NCBI GenBank assembly: GCA_937997955.1
Contig: CALLDR010000038.1
Span: forward strand, 1 to 64,000
Source of the DNA: an uncultured Emergencia sp.
GTDB taxonomy: Bacteria; Bacillota; Clostridia; Peptostreptococcales; Anaerovoracaceae
Direction: 5' to 3'
Length of the DNA: 64,000 bases
In this document: positions 44,623 through 52,304 of the stretch, in pieces
Layout: every line of letters starts with the position of its first letter
Position numbering within the stretch: position 1 is the stretch's first letter
Made by a program: the position numbers and the translations under genes
Notes under the pieces: generated by a model
Seen by the model: only the letters and a program-made list of their open reading frames with translations
What the model was told of the DNA's origin: nothing
Database searches by the model: none

Positions 44623-45843
44623 ATGCAAGGGAATCTCTCTTTGAACAAAGGAAAGGCGGCGGAAACGGCCGCTTCTTCGCGGGACCGGAGGGGACTTCGG
44701 GTAAAAAAGGCATTCAGCATGGAAACGCTGGTATTTCTGGCGATATTTGGCATGATTTTTTCGACGCTTGGAAGGCATATGGGCATGGTCAACATGATGA
44801 ATACCATGCTGAATACCGCTTATGATCTTTTGATGAACACCGTCTTCTATATCATGGCCATCGCTGTCATCGCGGGAGCGGCGGCAGGGCTTCTGACTGA
44901 ATTCGGCGTGGTGGCGGCGATCAATAAGATCCTTTCGCCTTTGATGAAGCCGCTCTACGGTCTGCCGGGCGCGGCCGTGGTAGGGGTTATGACTACATAT
45001 CTGTCGGATAATCCGGCCGTACTGGCTTTGGCGGAGGACGACAATTTCCGGCGTTATTTCAAGAAATACCAACTGCCCGCGCTGACCAACATCGGCACAG
45101 CCTTCGGCATGGGGATGATCATTACGACGTTTATGATAGGTCTCAAAGGGCCTGACGGCAGCAGCTATACTACCGCGGCTTTGATCGGGAATCTGGGCGC
45201 CGTCATCGGAAGTATTATCAGTGCCCGGCTCATGCTGGTCAAGACGAAGAAGCTTTACGGCACCGAGGAAATGGCCGATGTGAAGAATACCGGCGCGGAG
45301 ATGTCTATGAATGAACGCATTGTCCGCGAAGGCAGCGTAGGCGGCCGGTTCATGGAAGCCATGCTGGAAGGCGGTAAGAACGGGGTCTCTATGGGCGTCG
45401 CCATCATTCCCGGCGTGCTGATCATATGCACCATCGTCATGATGCTGACCAACGGCGCGTCGGCTGACGGCACCTTTACGGGAGCCGCTTACGAGGGGAT
45501 CGGATTCCTGCCATGGGTGGCGGGAAAGCTGGAATTCGCACTGTCGCCGCTGTTCGGCTTCAGCAGCGCGGAGGGAATCTCTGTGCCGATTACAGCCCTT
45601 GGCGCCGCGGGAGCGGCCATCGGCCTGGTGCCGGGTTTGGTGGAAGGAGGCCTGGCCCAAGGCAACGATATCGCCGTATTTACAGCTATGTGCATGTGCT
45701 GGAGCGGATATCTCAGCACCCATGTGGCCATGATGGATTCCCTGAAATTCCGCAATCTGACCGGCCATGCCATCTTGTGCCATACCATAGGGGGTCTCTG
45801 CGCGGGGGTTGCCGCTCACTGGATGTACGCGGCAGTCTGTTAA
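44623..45843 (+). CDS. Nucleoside-recognition (gate) domain membrane protein, CD0519/CD1768-like
   Basis: A 406-residue membrane protein with about nine helices and the gate-domain pattern (LSPLMKPLYGLPGAAVVGVMTTYLSDNPAVLALAEDD, later MCMCWSGYLSTHVAMMDSL). Related proteins carry unidentified small molecules across the membrane. AAGGAGG lies 6 bases before the ATG at 44623; the frame is open upstream but without a site. Divergent to LysR. Confidence 0.8.
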   Translation: MQGNLSLNKGKAAETAASSRDRRGLRVKKAFSMETLVFLAIFGMIFSTLGRHMGMVNMMNTMLNTAYDLLMNTVFYIMAIAVIAGAAAGLLTEFGVVAAINKILSPLMKPLYGLPGAAVVGVMTTYLSDNPAVLALAEDDNFRRYFKKYQLPALTNIGTAFGMGMIITTFMIGLKGPDGSSYTTAALIGNLGAVIGSIISARLMLVKTKKLYGTEEMADVKNTGAEMSMNERIVREGSVGGRFMEAMLEGGKNGVSMGVAIIPGVLIICTIVMMLTNGASADGTFTGAAYEGIGFLPWVAGKLEFALSPLFGFSSAEGISVPITALGAAGAAIGLVPGLVEGGLAQGNDIAVFTAMCMCWSGYLSTHVAMMDSLKFRNLTGHAILCHTIGGLCAGVAAHWMYAAVC

Positions 45844-45886
45844 ATAGACGGTACTGCCTTTGGCCATATAAATCTCCTGCTCATAA

Positions 45887-45938
45887 AGAAGACCCTGGCG
45901 GGGAGTCTGACTGACTCCCGTCAGGGTCTTCTTTATAA
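45887..45938. terminator. Strong terminator hairpin
   Basis: AAGAAGACCCTG and GGGAGTC arms pair with GACTCCC and CAGGGTCTTCTT, followed by TATAAG. The long stem works on both strands, serving the gate-domain gene and the reverse remnant. Confidence 0.85.
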
Positions 45939-45959
45939 GCAAAAGCCTGACCAAAAGCT

Positions 45960-46214
45960 CTACATCACCGTAAAGCTGGCTCCGTTGACGGCGTCATACC
46001 GGACGACATAGGACTTATTCTTGAAAATGATATAGAATTTAAGTACATCTTTTTCCGGATCATAGCCCTGCAGCGGATTGTTCAGCGCGGAGAGATAAAA
46101 ATCCGCAGAAGGATATTTTGTGGTAAGCTTCATATACTTGTAATCGCTGGACGAAGAGCCGGTAGAGTGAATGGTCCTGGAATATCGGGCCGCGGCTGAG
46201 ATATTATGGAAAAA
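45960..46214 (-). pseudogene. Remnant of a gene on the minus strand (C-terminal fragment)
   Basis: On the minus strand about 85 codons read as ordinary protein (ending NKSYVVRYDAVNGASFTVM, with LSALNNPLQGYDPEKD before it) and stop at 45960. No ATG, GTG or TTG with a ribosome site begins it, and it runs into the uup promoter. Composition looks like the end of a secreted or envelope protein. I take it as a decayed gene; a non-canonical start cannot be ruled out. Confidence 0.6.
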
Positions 46215-46228
46215 TAAAAGGAGAACTA

Positions 46229-46256
46229 TTGAACCAAATATTTTTTTTGATATAAT
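46229..46256 (+). promoter_or_regulatory. Promoter of uup, placed for a leaderless transcript
   Basis: TTGAAC at 46229-46234 and TATAAT at 46251-46256 are 16 bases apart. The start codon is at 46263, about where transcription would begin, and no ribosome site lies between. Confidence 0.65.
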
Positions 46257-46262
46257 AGAACC

Positions 46263-48095
46263 ATGATTTTACTTAACGCGGAACACATCAAAAAATCCTA
46301 TACAGAAAAACCACTTCTGACCGACATCAGCCTGTCCATCGCAGATACGGACAAGATCGGCCTGATCGGCGTCAACGGCACCGGCAAAAGCACCCTGCTG
46401 AAGATCATCGCGGGAGCCATGGAGGCTGAGGGCGGCAGCATCACCAGGTCCCGGGAGCTGCGGACCGCTTACCTGCCGCAGAACCCGCCCTATGATCCGG
46501 AGCTGACTGCTCTGGAGCAGGCGACGGTTTATCTGGACGCCGCAGGCAGGCCCTATGAGCGGTATCGGTGCCAGGCTATGCTGACAAAGCTGGGCATCAA
46601 CGACTTTGATCAGAAGATGGGACAGCTGTCGGGCGGTCAGAGAAAACGGGTTGCCATGGCGGCGGCGCTGACTGTGGACAGCAACCTTTTGATCCTGGAC
46701 GAGCCGACCAACCATCTGGACGCGGACGTCATCTGCTGGCTGGAAGAGTTTCTGGCCGGTTACAAAGGCGCGGTGTTCATGATCACCCACGACCGGTATT
46801 TCCTGGACCGGGTGGCCAACCGCATCGTGGAGATCGACGGCGGCAGACTGTACAGCTACGACGGCAATTACGACTATTATCTGGAAACCAAGGCGGCGCG
46901 CAAGGAGATGGAGCTGGCGTCCGAGCGTAAACGGCAGGCCATATATAAGAAAGAGCTGGCGTGGATCCGCCGGGGCGCCCAGGCCAGGACCACCAAGGCA
47001 AAGGGCAGGATACAGCGGTTTCACAAGCTGGAGGAGAGCAAGCTGGTGACAGACGACGCGTCCCTGGAGATGACCACGGCGTCCAGCCGCCTGGGGAAGA
47101 AGGTCATCGAGATCGACGGTCTGTCAAAGTCCTACGGCGGGGATCCTTTGATCGACGATTTCAGCTACATTCTGCTGCGGAACGACCGGGTGGGCATCAT
47201 CGGTCCCAACGGCTGCGGCAAGTCCACCCTGCTGAACATGATCATGGGCGTGGTCCAGCCGGACAGCGGCACTGTGGAAAAGGGAGATACGGTCAGGATC
47301 GGCTGCTTCTCCCAGGAAAACCAGGCGCTGGACGAGAGCAAGCGGGTGATCAAATTCATCGCCGATATTTCAGACAACGTGAAGACCGCCGAGGGAAGCT
47401 TTTCCGCGTCCCAGATGCTGGAGCGGTTCCTGTTCCCGCCCCATATGCACTCGGTAGAGGTGGGAAGGCTGTCCGGCGGCGAGAAGCGGAGGCTCTACCT
47501 GCTGAGCATCCTCATGACGGCGCCCAACATTTTGATCCTGGACGAGCCGACCAACGACCTGGACATCGAGACGCTGGCCATTCTGGAAGACTATCTGGAC
47601 GACTTTAACGGAGCGGTCATCGCCGTTTCCCACGACCGTTACTTCCTGGACCGTGTGACCCGCAAGACCTTTGCCTTCGTCGGAGGCGGCCGCATCAAAG
47701 CCTACAACGGCGGCTACAGTGACTACGAGGTCCGCCGGCAGGAGGAGCTGGCCGAGGAGAAGGCGGCGGCCAGGGCGTCCCAGTCATCAAAGGGTGTCCG
47801 TCAGGACGCTGCGGACACGTCAGGGGCTGCAGCTGGAAGAACAAAGCAGGAGCGGCCTAAGTTCACCTATAAGGAGCAGCGAGAATACGAGACCATTGAA
47901 GAGGACATCGCGTCGCTGGAGGATCAGCTGGCGCAGGTGGAAGAGGCCATGGAAGAGAATGCCACGGATTTTTCCAGGCTGGCAGCTTTGTCACAGGAGA
48001 AAGAAGAGCTGGATGCCGCTTTGATGGAAAAGCTGGACCGGTGGGAGTACCTGTCTGAGCTGGCGGAGAAAATAGAGAAATACAGAAGGAGATAA
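46263..48095 (+). CDS. uup: ABC-F family ATPase, Uup-like
   Basis: A 610-residue cytoplasmic protein with two ABC domains and no membrane part: GVNGTGKSTLL and GPNGCGKSTLL, signatures LSGGQRKR and LSGGEKRRL, Walker B LILDEPTNHLD and LILDEPTNDLD. A C-terminal coiled coil (FTYKEQREYETIEEDIASLE onward, about residues 535-610) is typical of Uup. ABC-F proteins act on the ribosome, and Uup also affects branch migration and precise excision. The ATG has no ribosome site upstream (TATAATAGAACC). YdbC follows 3 bases after. Confidence 0.93.
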   Translation: MILLNAEHIKKSYTEKPLLTDISLSIADTDKIGLIGVNGTGKSTLLKIIAGAMEAEGGSITRSRELRTAYLPQNPPYDPELTALEQATVYLDAAGRPYERYRCQAMLTKLGINDFDQKMGQLSGGQRKRVAMAAALTVDSNLLILDEPTNHLDADVICWLEEFLAGYKGAVFMITHDRYFLDRVANRIVEIDGGRLYSYDGNYDYYLETKAARKEMELASERKRQAIYKKELAWIRRGAQARTTKAKGRIQRFHKLEESKLVTDDASLEMTTASSRLGKKVIEIDGLSKSYGGDPLIDDFSYILLRNDRVGIIGPNGCGKSTLLNMIMGVVQPDSGTVEKGDTVRIGCFSQENQALDESKRVIKFIADISDNVKTAEGSFSASQMLERFLFPPHMHSVEVGRLSGGEKRRLYLLSILMTAPNILILDEPTNDLDIETLAILEDYLDDFNGAVIAVSHDRYFLDRVTRKTFAFVGGGRIKAYNGGYSDYEVRRQEELAEEKAAARASQSSKGVRQDAADTSGAAAGRTKQERPKFTYKEQREYETIEEDIASLEDQLAQVEEAMEENATDFSRLAALSQEKEELDAALMEKLDRWEYLSELAEKIEKYRRR

Positions 48096-48098
48096 AGT

Positions 48099-48320
48099 AT
48101 GGCAGACATCAAATATGAGATCATCGAGGAGATCGGCGTTTTATCGGAAAACGCCAGAGGATGGAGAAAAGAACTGAACCTGGTCAGCTGGAACGGCGCG
48201 GCTGCAAAGTACGACCTCCGCGACTGGGCGCCGGACCATGAGAAGATGGGAAAAGGCATCACCCTGACAAAGGACGAAGGGGCGGCGCTGGCGAGGCTGC
48301 TGGCGCAGAGAGAGCTGTAA
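48099..48320 (+). CDS. YdbC/PC4-like nucleic-acid-binding protein
   Basis: A 73-residue protein of the bacterial PC4/YdbC family: GWRKELNLVSWNGAAAKYDLRDWAPDHEKMGKGITL is the conserved core. Members bind single-stranded DNA as dimers. It is co-transcribed with uup (3-base gap), an arrangement that fits a nucleic-acid role for both. Confidence 0.88.
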   Translation: MADIKYEIIEEIGVLSENARGWRKELNLVSWNGAAAKYDLRDWAPDHEKMGKGITLTKDEGAALARLLAQREL

Positions 48321-48347
48321 ACGCTGTATATGAGGAGGACATGACAT

Positions 48348-48926
48348 ATGGAAAAGGTATTGTTTTTAGACGCCTGTGTGCGGGACCGTGAATCCAGGAC
48401 GAAGAAGCTCTGCGATACATATATTCAATCGTTTATGAAGGCGCATCCTGACGCGGTGCTGGAGACCGTGACCCTGCGCCGCGGCGCCGTGCAGACCCAT
48501 ACGGAGGAAAAGCTGGAGGAGCGAGATGAATATATCCGGCGGCGGGACTTCTCGCAGCCGATGTTCGACCTGGCGCGCCAGTATCAGGAGGCCGACTATA
48601 TCATCATCGGTACGCCGTACTGGGATCTGTCCTTCGCGGCCATTCTCAAGGTATATGTGGAGAACATCATCGTGGCCGATCTAACCTTCCAATCCACTGA
48701 CGCCGGCTTTGTCGGACTGTGCAGAGGCAGGAAGATGGTCTACATCACCACTGCCGGCGGATCCATCGGGGAAAAGAATTACGGCTACGACTACATGTGC
48801 GCCATCGCGGAGATGACCGGCATCGACGAGACCCAGTGCATCAAGGCGGATATGCTGGACATCGTCGGCTATGACGCGGACGCCATCATGGCGGAGACGA
48901 TCAAAGAGATTCAGGAAATGTTTTAG
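48348..48926 (+). CDS. Flavodoxin-like NAD(P)H oxidoreductase (Flavodoxin_2)
   Basis: A 192-residue FMN-binding protein related to azoreductase and quinone reductases: FLDACVRDRESRTKKL for FMN phosphate, IIGTPYWDLSFAAILKVYVENI, and YITTAGGSIGE. It likely reduces quinones or azo/nitro compounds with NAD(P)H. It follows ydbC by 27 bases with its own GAGGAGG site. Confidence 0.88.
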   Translation: MEKVLFLDACVRDRESRTKKLCDTYIQSFMKAHPDAVLETVTLRRGAVQTHTEEKLEERDEYIRRRDFSQPMFDLARQYQEADYIIIGTPYWDLSFAAILKVYVENIIVADLTFQSTDAGFVGLCRGRKMVYITTAGGSIGEKNYGYDYMCAIAEMTGIDETQCIKADMLDIVGYDADAIMAETIKEIQEMF

Positions 48927-49039
48927 CGGATAAAGGCTGACTTCCGGGGTTAGCGCCGCGGGGCAACAGAGCGTTGCTTGCCAAAGCCGCGGCGCGGGTT
49001 TAGAATGATAACTGGAGAAAACATCTTGGGAGAAACAGT

Positions 49040-49483
49040 ATGGAAACGCGGGAAATACTAAAAAACTTGAGAGAAAAGAACCAGCTTACGCAGGACCAGC
49101 TGGCAGAACGTCTGATGGTCACCAGGCAGGCGGTCAGCCGCTGGGAAAACGGGGAGACACAGCCGAATACGGAAACGCTGAAATTGTTATCACGGGAATT
49201 TGATGTGTCGATCAATACACTTCTCGGCTCACCCAGACAGCTTATCTGTCAGTGCTGCGGGATGCCGATGAATGAAGACGGTGTGCTCAGCCGGGAAGCG
49301 GACGGAAGCTATAATGAGGATTACTGTAAATGGTGCTATGCGGACGGCGCTTTTGCCTATGGGTCGAAGGCATCTCTGCTGGACTTTCTTGTCGGCAATA
49401 TGCCGAATCCTGAAAATCTGTCAGATGGAGAGCGCCGCGCTCAATTCGACGCTTATCTTTCACAGCTGAAGCGCTGGAAATAA
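49040..49483 (+). CDS. Helix-turn-helix (XRE) protein with C-terminal zinc ribbon
   Basis: A 147-residue protein. Residues 1-65 are an XRE-type DNA-binding domain (LTQDQLAERLMVTRQAVSRWENGETQPNTETL). Residues about 72-147 match the putative zinc-ribbon domain seen in Clostridia (CQCCGMPM, then DYCKWCYADGAF). Four cysteines (C-x2-C twice) should hold zinc. It stands alone with no operator identified. Confidence 0.88.
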   Translation: METREILKNLREKNQLTQDQLAERLMVTRQAVSRWENGETQPNTETLKLLSREFDVSINTLLGSPRQLICQCCGMPMNEDGVLSREADGSYNEDYCKWCYADGAFAYGSKASLLDFLVGNMPNPENLSDGERRAQFDAYLSQLKRWK

Positions 49484-49500
49484 TGAGGGCCGCGGACTCT

Positions 49501-49572
49501 GCGGCCTGAGCAGTTTCTGGGGCCTGAGCAGTCTCCGGGGTCTGAACAGTTTCTGCGGCCTGAGCCTGGCTC
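49501..49572 (+). repeat. 18-bp tandem repeat, four units
   Basis: Units of consensus GGGGCCTGAGCAGTTTCT at 49501, 49519, 49537 and 49555; the last is degraded. It lies 18 bases after the stop of the HTH/zinc-ribbon gene. Confidence 0.85.
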
Positions 49573-49655
49573 AACCCCGCCGCGGCCCGCGCCGCCGGCG
49601 ATGTTTTTGATGTGATAGCTTTTTGATGGGATGATATTTTGATATAATGACATTG

Positions 49656-49677
49656 GCCCCGCCGCGGGGCTTTTTTT
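49656..49677 (+). terminator. Terminator before marR
   Basis: GCCCCG pairs with CGGGGC around CCG, followed by TTTTTTT. Confidence 0.88.
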
Positions 49678-49678
49678 G

Positions 49679-49729
49679 TTGACAACGGGGAAGCGCCCGT
49701 CTATAATAAGAGTTGATAAAATCAACTCT
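49679..49729 (+). promoter_or_regulatory. marR promoter and palindromic operator
   Basis: TTGACA at 49679-49684 and TATAAT at 49702-49707 are 17 bases apart. Right behind is a perfect 9-bp palindrome AGAGTTGAT-AAA-ATCAACTCT (49709-49729), positioned to block transcription; autoregulation by the MarR protein is likely. Confidence 0.85.
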
Positions 49730-49748
49730 TTGACGCGGAGGTGATACC

Positions 49749-50201
49749 TTGCATGAAACCATGATCAAAAAAATACGAAGCTTTAACCGGTACTATACCG
49801 TATGGCTGGATGTCCTGAACAAGGACTATCTGGGAACAGATCTCTTATGGCCTGAGTCCAGGGTCCTGTTTGAAATATATCTTTTTCCTGAAATCAGCGC
49901 GACGGAGCTGTGCGGGCATCTGAACATGGACAAGAGCTATATGAGCAGGATCCTCGCGAAGTTTGAAAAGAACGGACTTATCACGCGGGAACTGGTTCCG
50001 AAAAGCAGAGGAATGAAAAAAATACGCCTGACCGAGACAGGAAAAGAAAAGGCAAAGCAGATAGATCTGTGCGGCGATGAGCAGATCGTGGAAAAGCTCG
50101 CGGCGACAGACGAGGCAAAATGGGAGAAGCTTTGTGAAGCGATGACTTTGATCGAAGAAATTTTGCGGGAGAATGACAGGAGAGAGTACGATGAAGATTG
50201 A
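49749..50201 (+). CDS. MarR-family transcriptional regulator
   Basis: A 150-residue winged-helix regulator (LCGHLNMDKSYMSRILAKFEKNGLITRELVPKSRGMKKIRLTETGK). Start is TTG at 49749 with GGAGGTGA ahead; an in-frame ATG follows at residue 5. It overlaps the acetyltransferase gene by 11 bases. A perfect palindrome overlaps the transcription start region. Confidence 0.9.
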   Translation: MHETMIKKIRSFNRYYTVWLDVLNKDYLGTDLLWPESRVLFEIYLFPEISATELCGHLNMDKSYMSRILAKFEKNGLITRELVPKSRGMKKIRLTETGKEKAKQIDLCGDEQIVEKLAATDEAKWEKLCEAMTLIEEILRENDRREYDED

Positions 50202-50673
50202 AATTGTTTTGGCTTATGATCATCAGCAGGAAATCAGGGAACTGTTCTCAGAATACACGGGCATGCTGGTGGCCGGCGACAGTTCCTTTCAGGAATACCT
50301 CGACCTGCAGCATTTTGATGACGAGGTGGACCACCTGGAGGTGAAATATGGAATGCCGTATGGAAGACTGTATGTGGTATATTGTGACGGCCAGGCGGCA
50401 GGCTGCATTGGACTGCGCAGAATCGATGAGCAGAACTGTGAGATGAAGCGCCTTTATGTCAGGCCGCAGTTCAGAGGAAACAAAATCGGAGAGAAGCTGG
50501 TTCAGAAGATCATCGGGGACGCGAAGGAGATCGGCTACGCCGCGATGCTGCTGGACACGCTGCCCTTCTTGGAAAGTGCCGTGAGAATATATCAGAAAAT
50601 CGGCTTTTATACGATAGACTGCTACAATGACAGCCCGGTGAGCGCCTCCATCTTTATGAAGCTGGATCTGTAA
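50191..50673 (+). CDS. GNAT-family N-acetyltransferase
   Basis: A 160-residue acetyltransferase with the acetyl-CoA loop VRPQFRGNKIGEKLVQKII and the C-terminal LPFLESAVRIYQKIGF motif. The start ATG at 50191 has GGAGAG before it and overlaps the end of marR. MarR/GNAT pairs often deal with toxic small molecules or peptides; the substrate is unknown. The array described next begins 18 bases after its stop. Confidence 0.9.
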   Translation: MKIEIVLAYDHQQEIRELFSEYTGMLVAGDSSFQEYLDLQHFDDEVDHLEVKYGMPYGRLYVVYCDGQAAGCIGLRRIDEQNCEMKRLYVRPQFRGNKIGEKLVQKIIGDAKEIGYAAMLLDTLPFLESAVRIYQKIGFYTIDCYNDSPVSASIFMKLDL

Positions 50674-50691
50674 GAGCTGCCAGCGCGGAAA

Positions 50692-50989
50692 TGACTGCAA
50701 GCCGGCGTTTTTTAAGCGGTGCGGTCAGATTTTATGCCGTCAAAAAAAGGAATCTGACTGCAATAGCCCAGGGCAGACCCGATGCGGTCAAAAAAATCCG
50801 CTGATGGCAGCTCTGGCGAAGCGAATTTGACTGCAGACCCCCTGAAATCATACAATGCAGTCGAGTTGGACCTGCCTCTGAAAAAAAATTTGACTGCAGG
50901 CAGACTCAATTTGCAATCTGCGGTCAGAACGCCTGAATTGACAGAACAGAAAGTGACCGCATAGCTTCAGAAAGCAGAAGCTGCGGTCA
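50692..50989. repeat. 63-bp-period array of inverted TGACTGCA / TGCGGTCA motifs
   Basis: TGACTGCA occurs at 50692, 50755, 50828, 50891 and (as TGACCGCA) 50954. TGCGGTCA occurs at 50720, 50783, 50856 (as TGCAGTCG), 50919 and 50982. Each pair has exactly 20 bases between the 8-mers; units repeat every 63 bases, with one 73-base step. Spacers differ in sequence. On the + strand the paired arms fit as RNA including U-G, U-A and C-G at the same position. An extra TGCCGTCA is at 50735. No gene is supported inside. Confidence 0.9.
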
Positions 50990-51120
50990 TCTGTCCCGGG
51001 TCATGAAAGGTATCCCGCATCAGCAGGGACTTTGGAAAACCTAGATGACGGCGACCTGCCGCTGCTGTGCGGCTGCCCAAAGAATCAAAAAAGTATTTGT
51101 AAAAAGACACAAAAAACAGG

Positions 51121-51149
51121 TTGACATTACCGGAGCAAAGTAGTAAGAT
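51121..51149 (+). promoter_or_regulatory. Promoter of the T-box/por operon
   Basis: TTGACA at 51121-51126 and TAAGAT at 51144-51149 are 17 bases apart. Confidence 0.75.
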
Positions 51150-51155
51150 ACTCTT

Positions 51156-51411
51156 AACTGAATAGCGAACCAAAGACTTTGACGGAGACAGTAGATGTAT
51201 GTTGAAAAGGTCGCAGCGAACCGGGGATGGTGCGAGCCCGGCACTGAACGTAGACATATTTTGAAAATCACTCCCGAGTTGCAGGGCCGAAAGGCATGTT
51301 CGCGGCGCAGCCGCGGTGGACAGCCGAATAAGTTCTGACGGGCCTTCCCCGTAATCGGAAGAACATATGATGGTATGTTGTAGCAGGTGGTTAAGCGAAG
51401 ATATTTTATCT
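51156..51411 (+). ncRNA. T-box leader, probably isoleucine-specific
   Basis: Stem I features are AGTAGA (51190), GAACCGGGGATGGTG and CGAGCCCGG. The antiterminator bulge is TGGTTAA (51388-51394), flanked by AGG and GCG, which pair with CGTCCT (51413-51418). The likely specifier is ATC (51267-51269) followed by A, giving Ile; the T after TGG fits a discriminator A. The specifier was placed by eye. The bulge end TAA differs from the usual ACC. Confidence 0.85.
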
Positions 51412-51438
51412 CCGTCCTGATACAGGGCGGATTTTTTT
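51412..51438 (+). terminator. T-box terminator
   Basis: CCGTCCT pairs with AGGGCGG around GATAC, followed by ATTTTTTT; the 5' arm is shared with the antiterminator. Confidence 0.9.
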
Positions 51439-51440
51439 AT

Positions 51441-51644
51441 GAGCCCCTATCCCAATTCGCGCAGCGAATAGCGGAAGGTGCCATGCGAGGGTCTCCCAAG
51501 AAGTCGAGCGGAAGCGAAGGCTGATTGGCAGAGACCTACGGCGAGCCCCTATCCCAATTCGCGCAGCGAATAGCGGAAGGTGCCATGTCAGGGTCTCCCA
51601 AGAAGGCGAGCGGAAGCGAAGGCTGATTGGCAGAGACCTACGGC
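51441..51644 (+). repeat. 102-bp tandem duplication of a hairpin-rich element
   Basis: Two adjacent copies (51441-51542 and 51543-51644) differ at only about three positions. Each can form ATTCGC-gca-GCGAAT (first copy 51455-51469) and a longer stem GGTCTCCCAA / TTGG-CA-GAGACC enclosing a GC-GGAA-GC tetraloop hairpin. It lies in the transcribed leader between the T-box and the por genes. I do not recognise the element. Confidence 0.9.
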
Positions 51645-51699
51645 GAGCTGCGATGTATGCAGCCCGATGAAAACATAACCTAACCAAGGAGGTAATTTG

Positions 51700-52287
51700 A
51701 TGAGTAAAGACAAGAATACCGTGGAGATCAGATGGCATGGCCGCGGCGGTCAGGGAGCGAAGACAGCCTGTCTTCTTCTGGCCGACGTCGCTTTCAGCTC
51801 CGGCAAGCAGGTCCAGGGCTTTCCGGAATACGGCCCGGAGCGTATGGGCGCGCCGATCACGGCATATAACAGGATCTCTGACGGGAAGAACAGAGTTCAT
51901 TCTAATATATACGAGCCTGACTACGTGGTAGTCGTGGACGAGACGCTGCTGCACACTGTCGACGTGACGGCGGGCCTTTCTGAAGAGGGAGCCATCATCA
52001 TCAACAGCAGCCGGGAGCCGGCAGAGCTGCGCCCGCTGCTGGGCGGCTACAGCGGAAAAGTCTGCACCGTGGACGCGGAGAAGATCTCCGTAGCGACTTT
52101 AGGCAAGAACTTTCCTAACACACCGATGCTGGCGGCCACAGTAAAGATCAGCCAGGTGGTAGAAAAAGAAAAGTTCCTCACAGATATGGAGGAGTCTTTT
52201 AAACATAAATTTGCATCAAAACCGGGCGTCATCGACGGAAACATGGAAGCTCTGCGGCTGTCCATGGATCAGGTGAAAGTCGGTTAA
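51700..52287 (+). CDS. porC: 2-oxoacid:ferredoxin oxidoreductase, gamma subunit
   Basis: A 195-residue gamma subunit (IRWHGRGGQGAKTACLLLADVAF start and YGPERMGAPITAYNRI). The complex oxidises a 2-oxo acid with CoA to acyl-CoA, CO2 and reduced ferredoxin. Start ATG 51700 follows AAGGAGG at best spacing; TTG at 51697 is less likely. First of four genes in the order gamma-delta-alpha-beta. Substrate may be pyruvate or a branched-chain 2-oxo acid; the Ile-type T-box favours the latter. Confidence 0.9.
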   Translation: MSKDKNTVEIRWHGRGGQGAKTACLLLADVAFSSGKQVQGFPEYGPERMGAPITAYNRISDGKNRVHSNIYEPDYVVVVDETLLHTVDVTAGLSEEGAIIINSSREPAELRPLLGGYSGKVCTVDAEKISVATLGKNFPNTPMLAATVKISQVVEKEKFLTDMEESFKHKFASKPGVIDGNMEALRLSMDQVKVG

Positions 52288-52304
52288 CGGGAAAGGAGAC
52301 AGCG

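Noticed and set aside
50782..50964. 60-codon frame inside the second 63-bp array
   Set aside because: Same reason: the repeat period is a multiple of three, frame changes at the 73-base step, and no start signal is present.
51406..51954. 182-codon minus-strand frame across the 102-bp duplication
   Set aside because: It stays open only because 102 is a multiple of three and it overlaps the T-box terminator and porC; repeated peptide segments mirror the DNA repeat.
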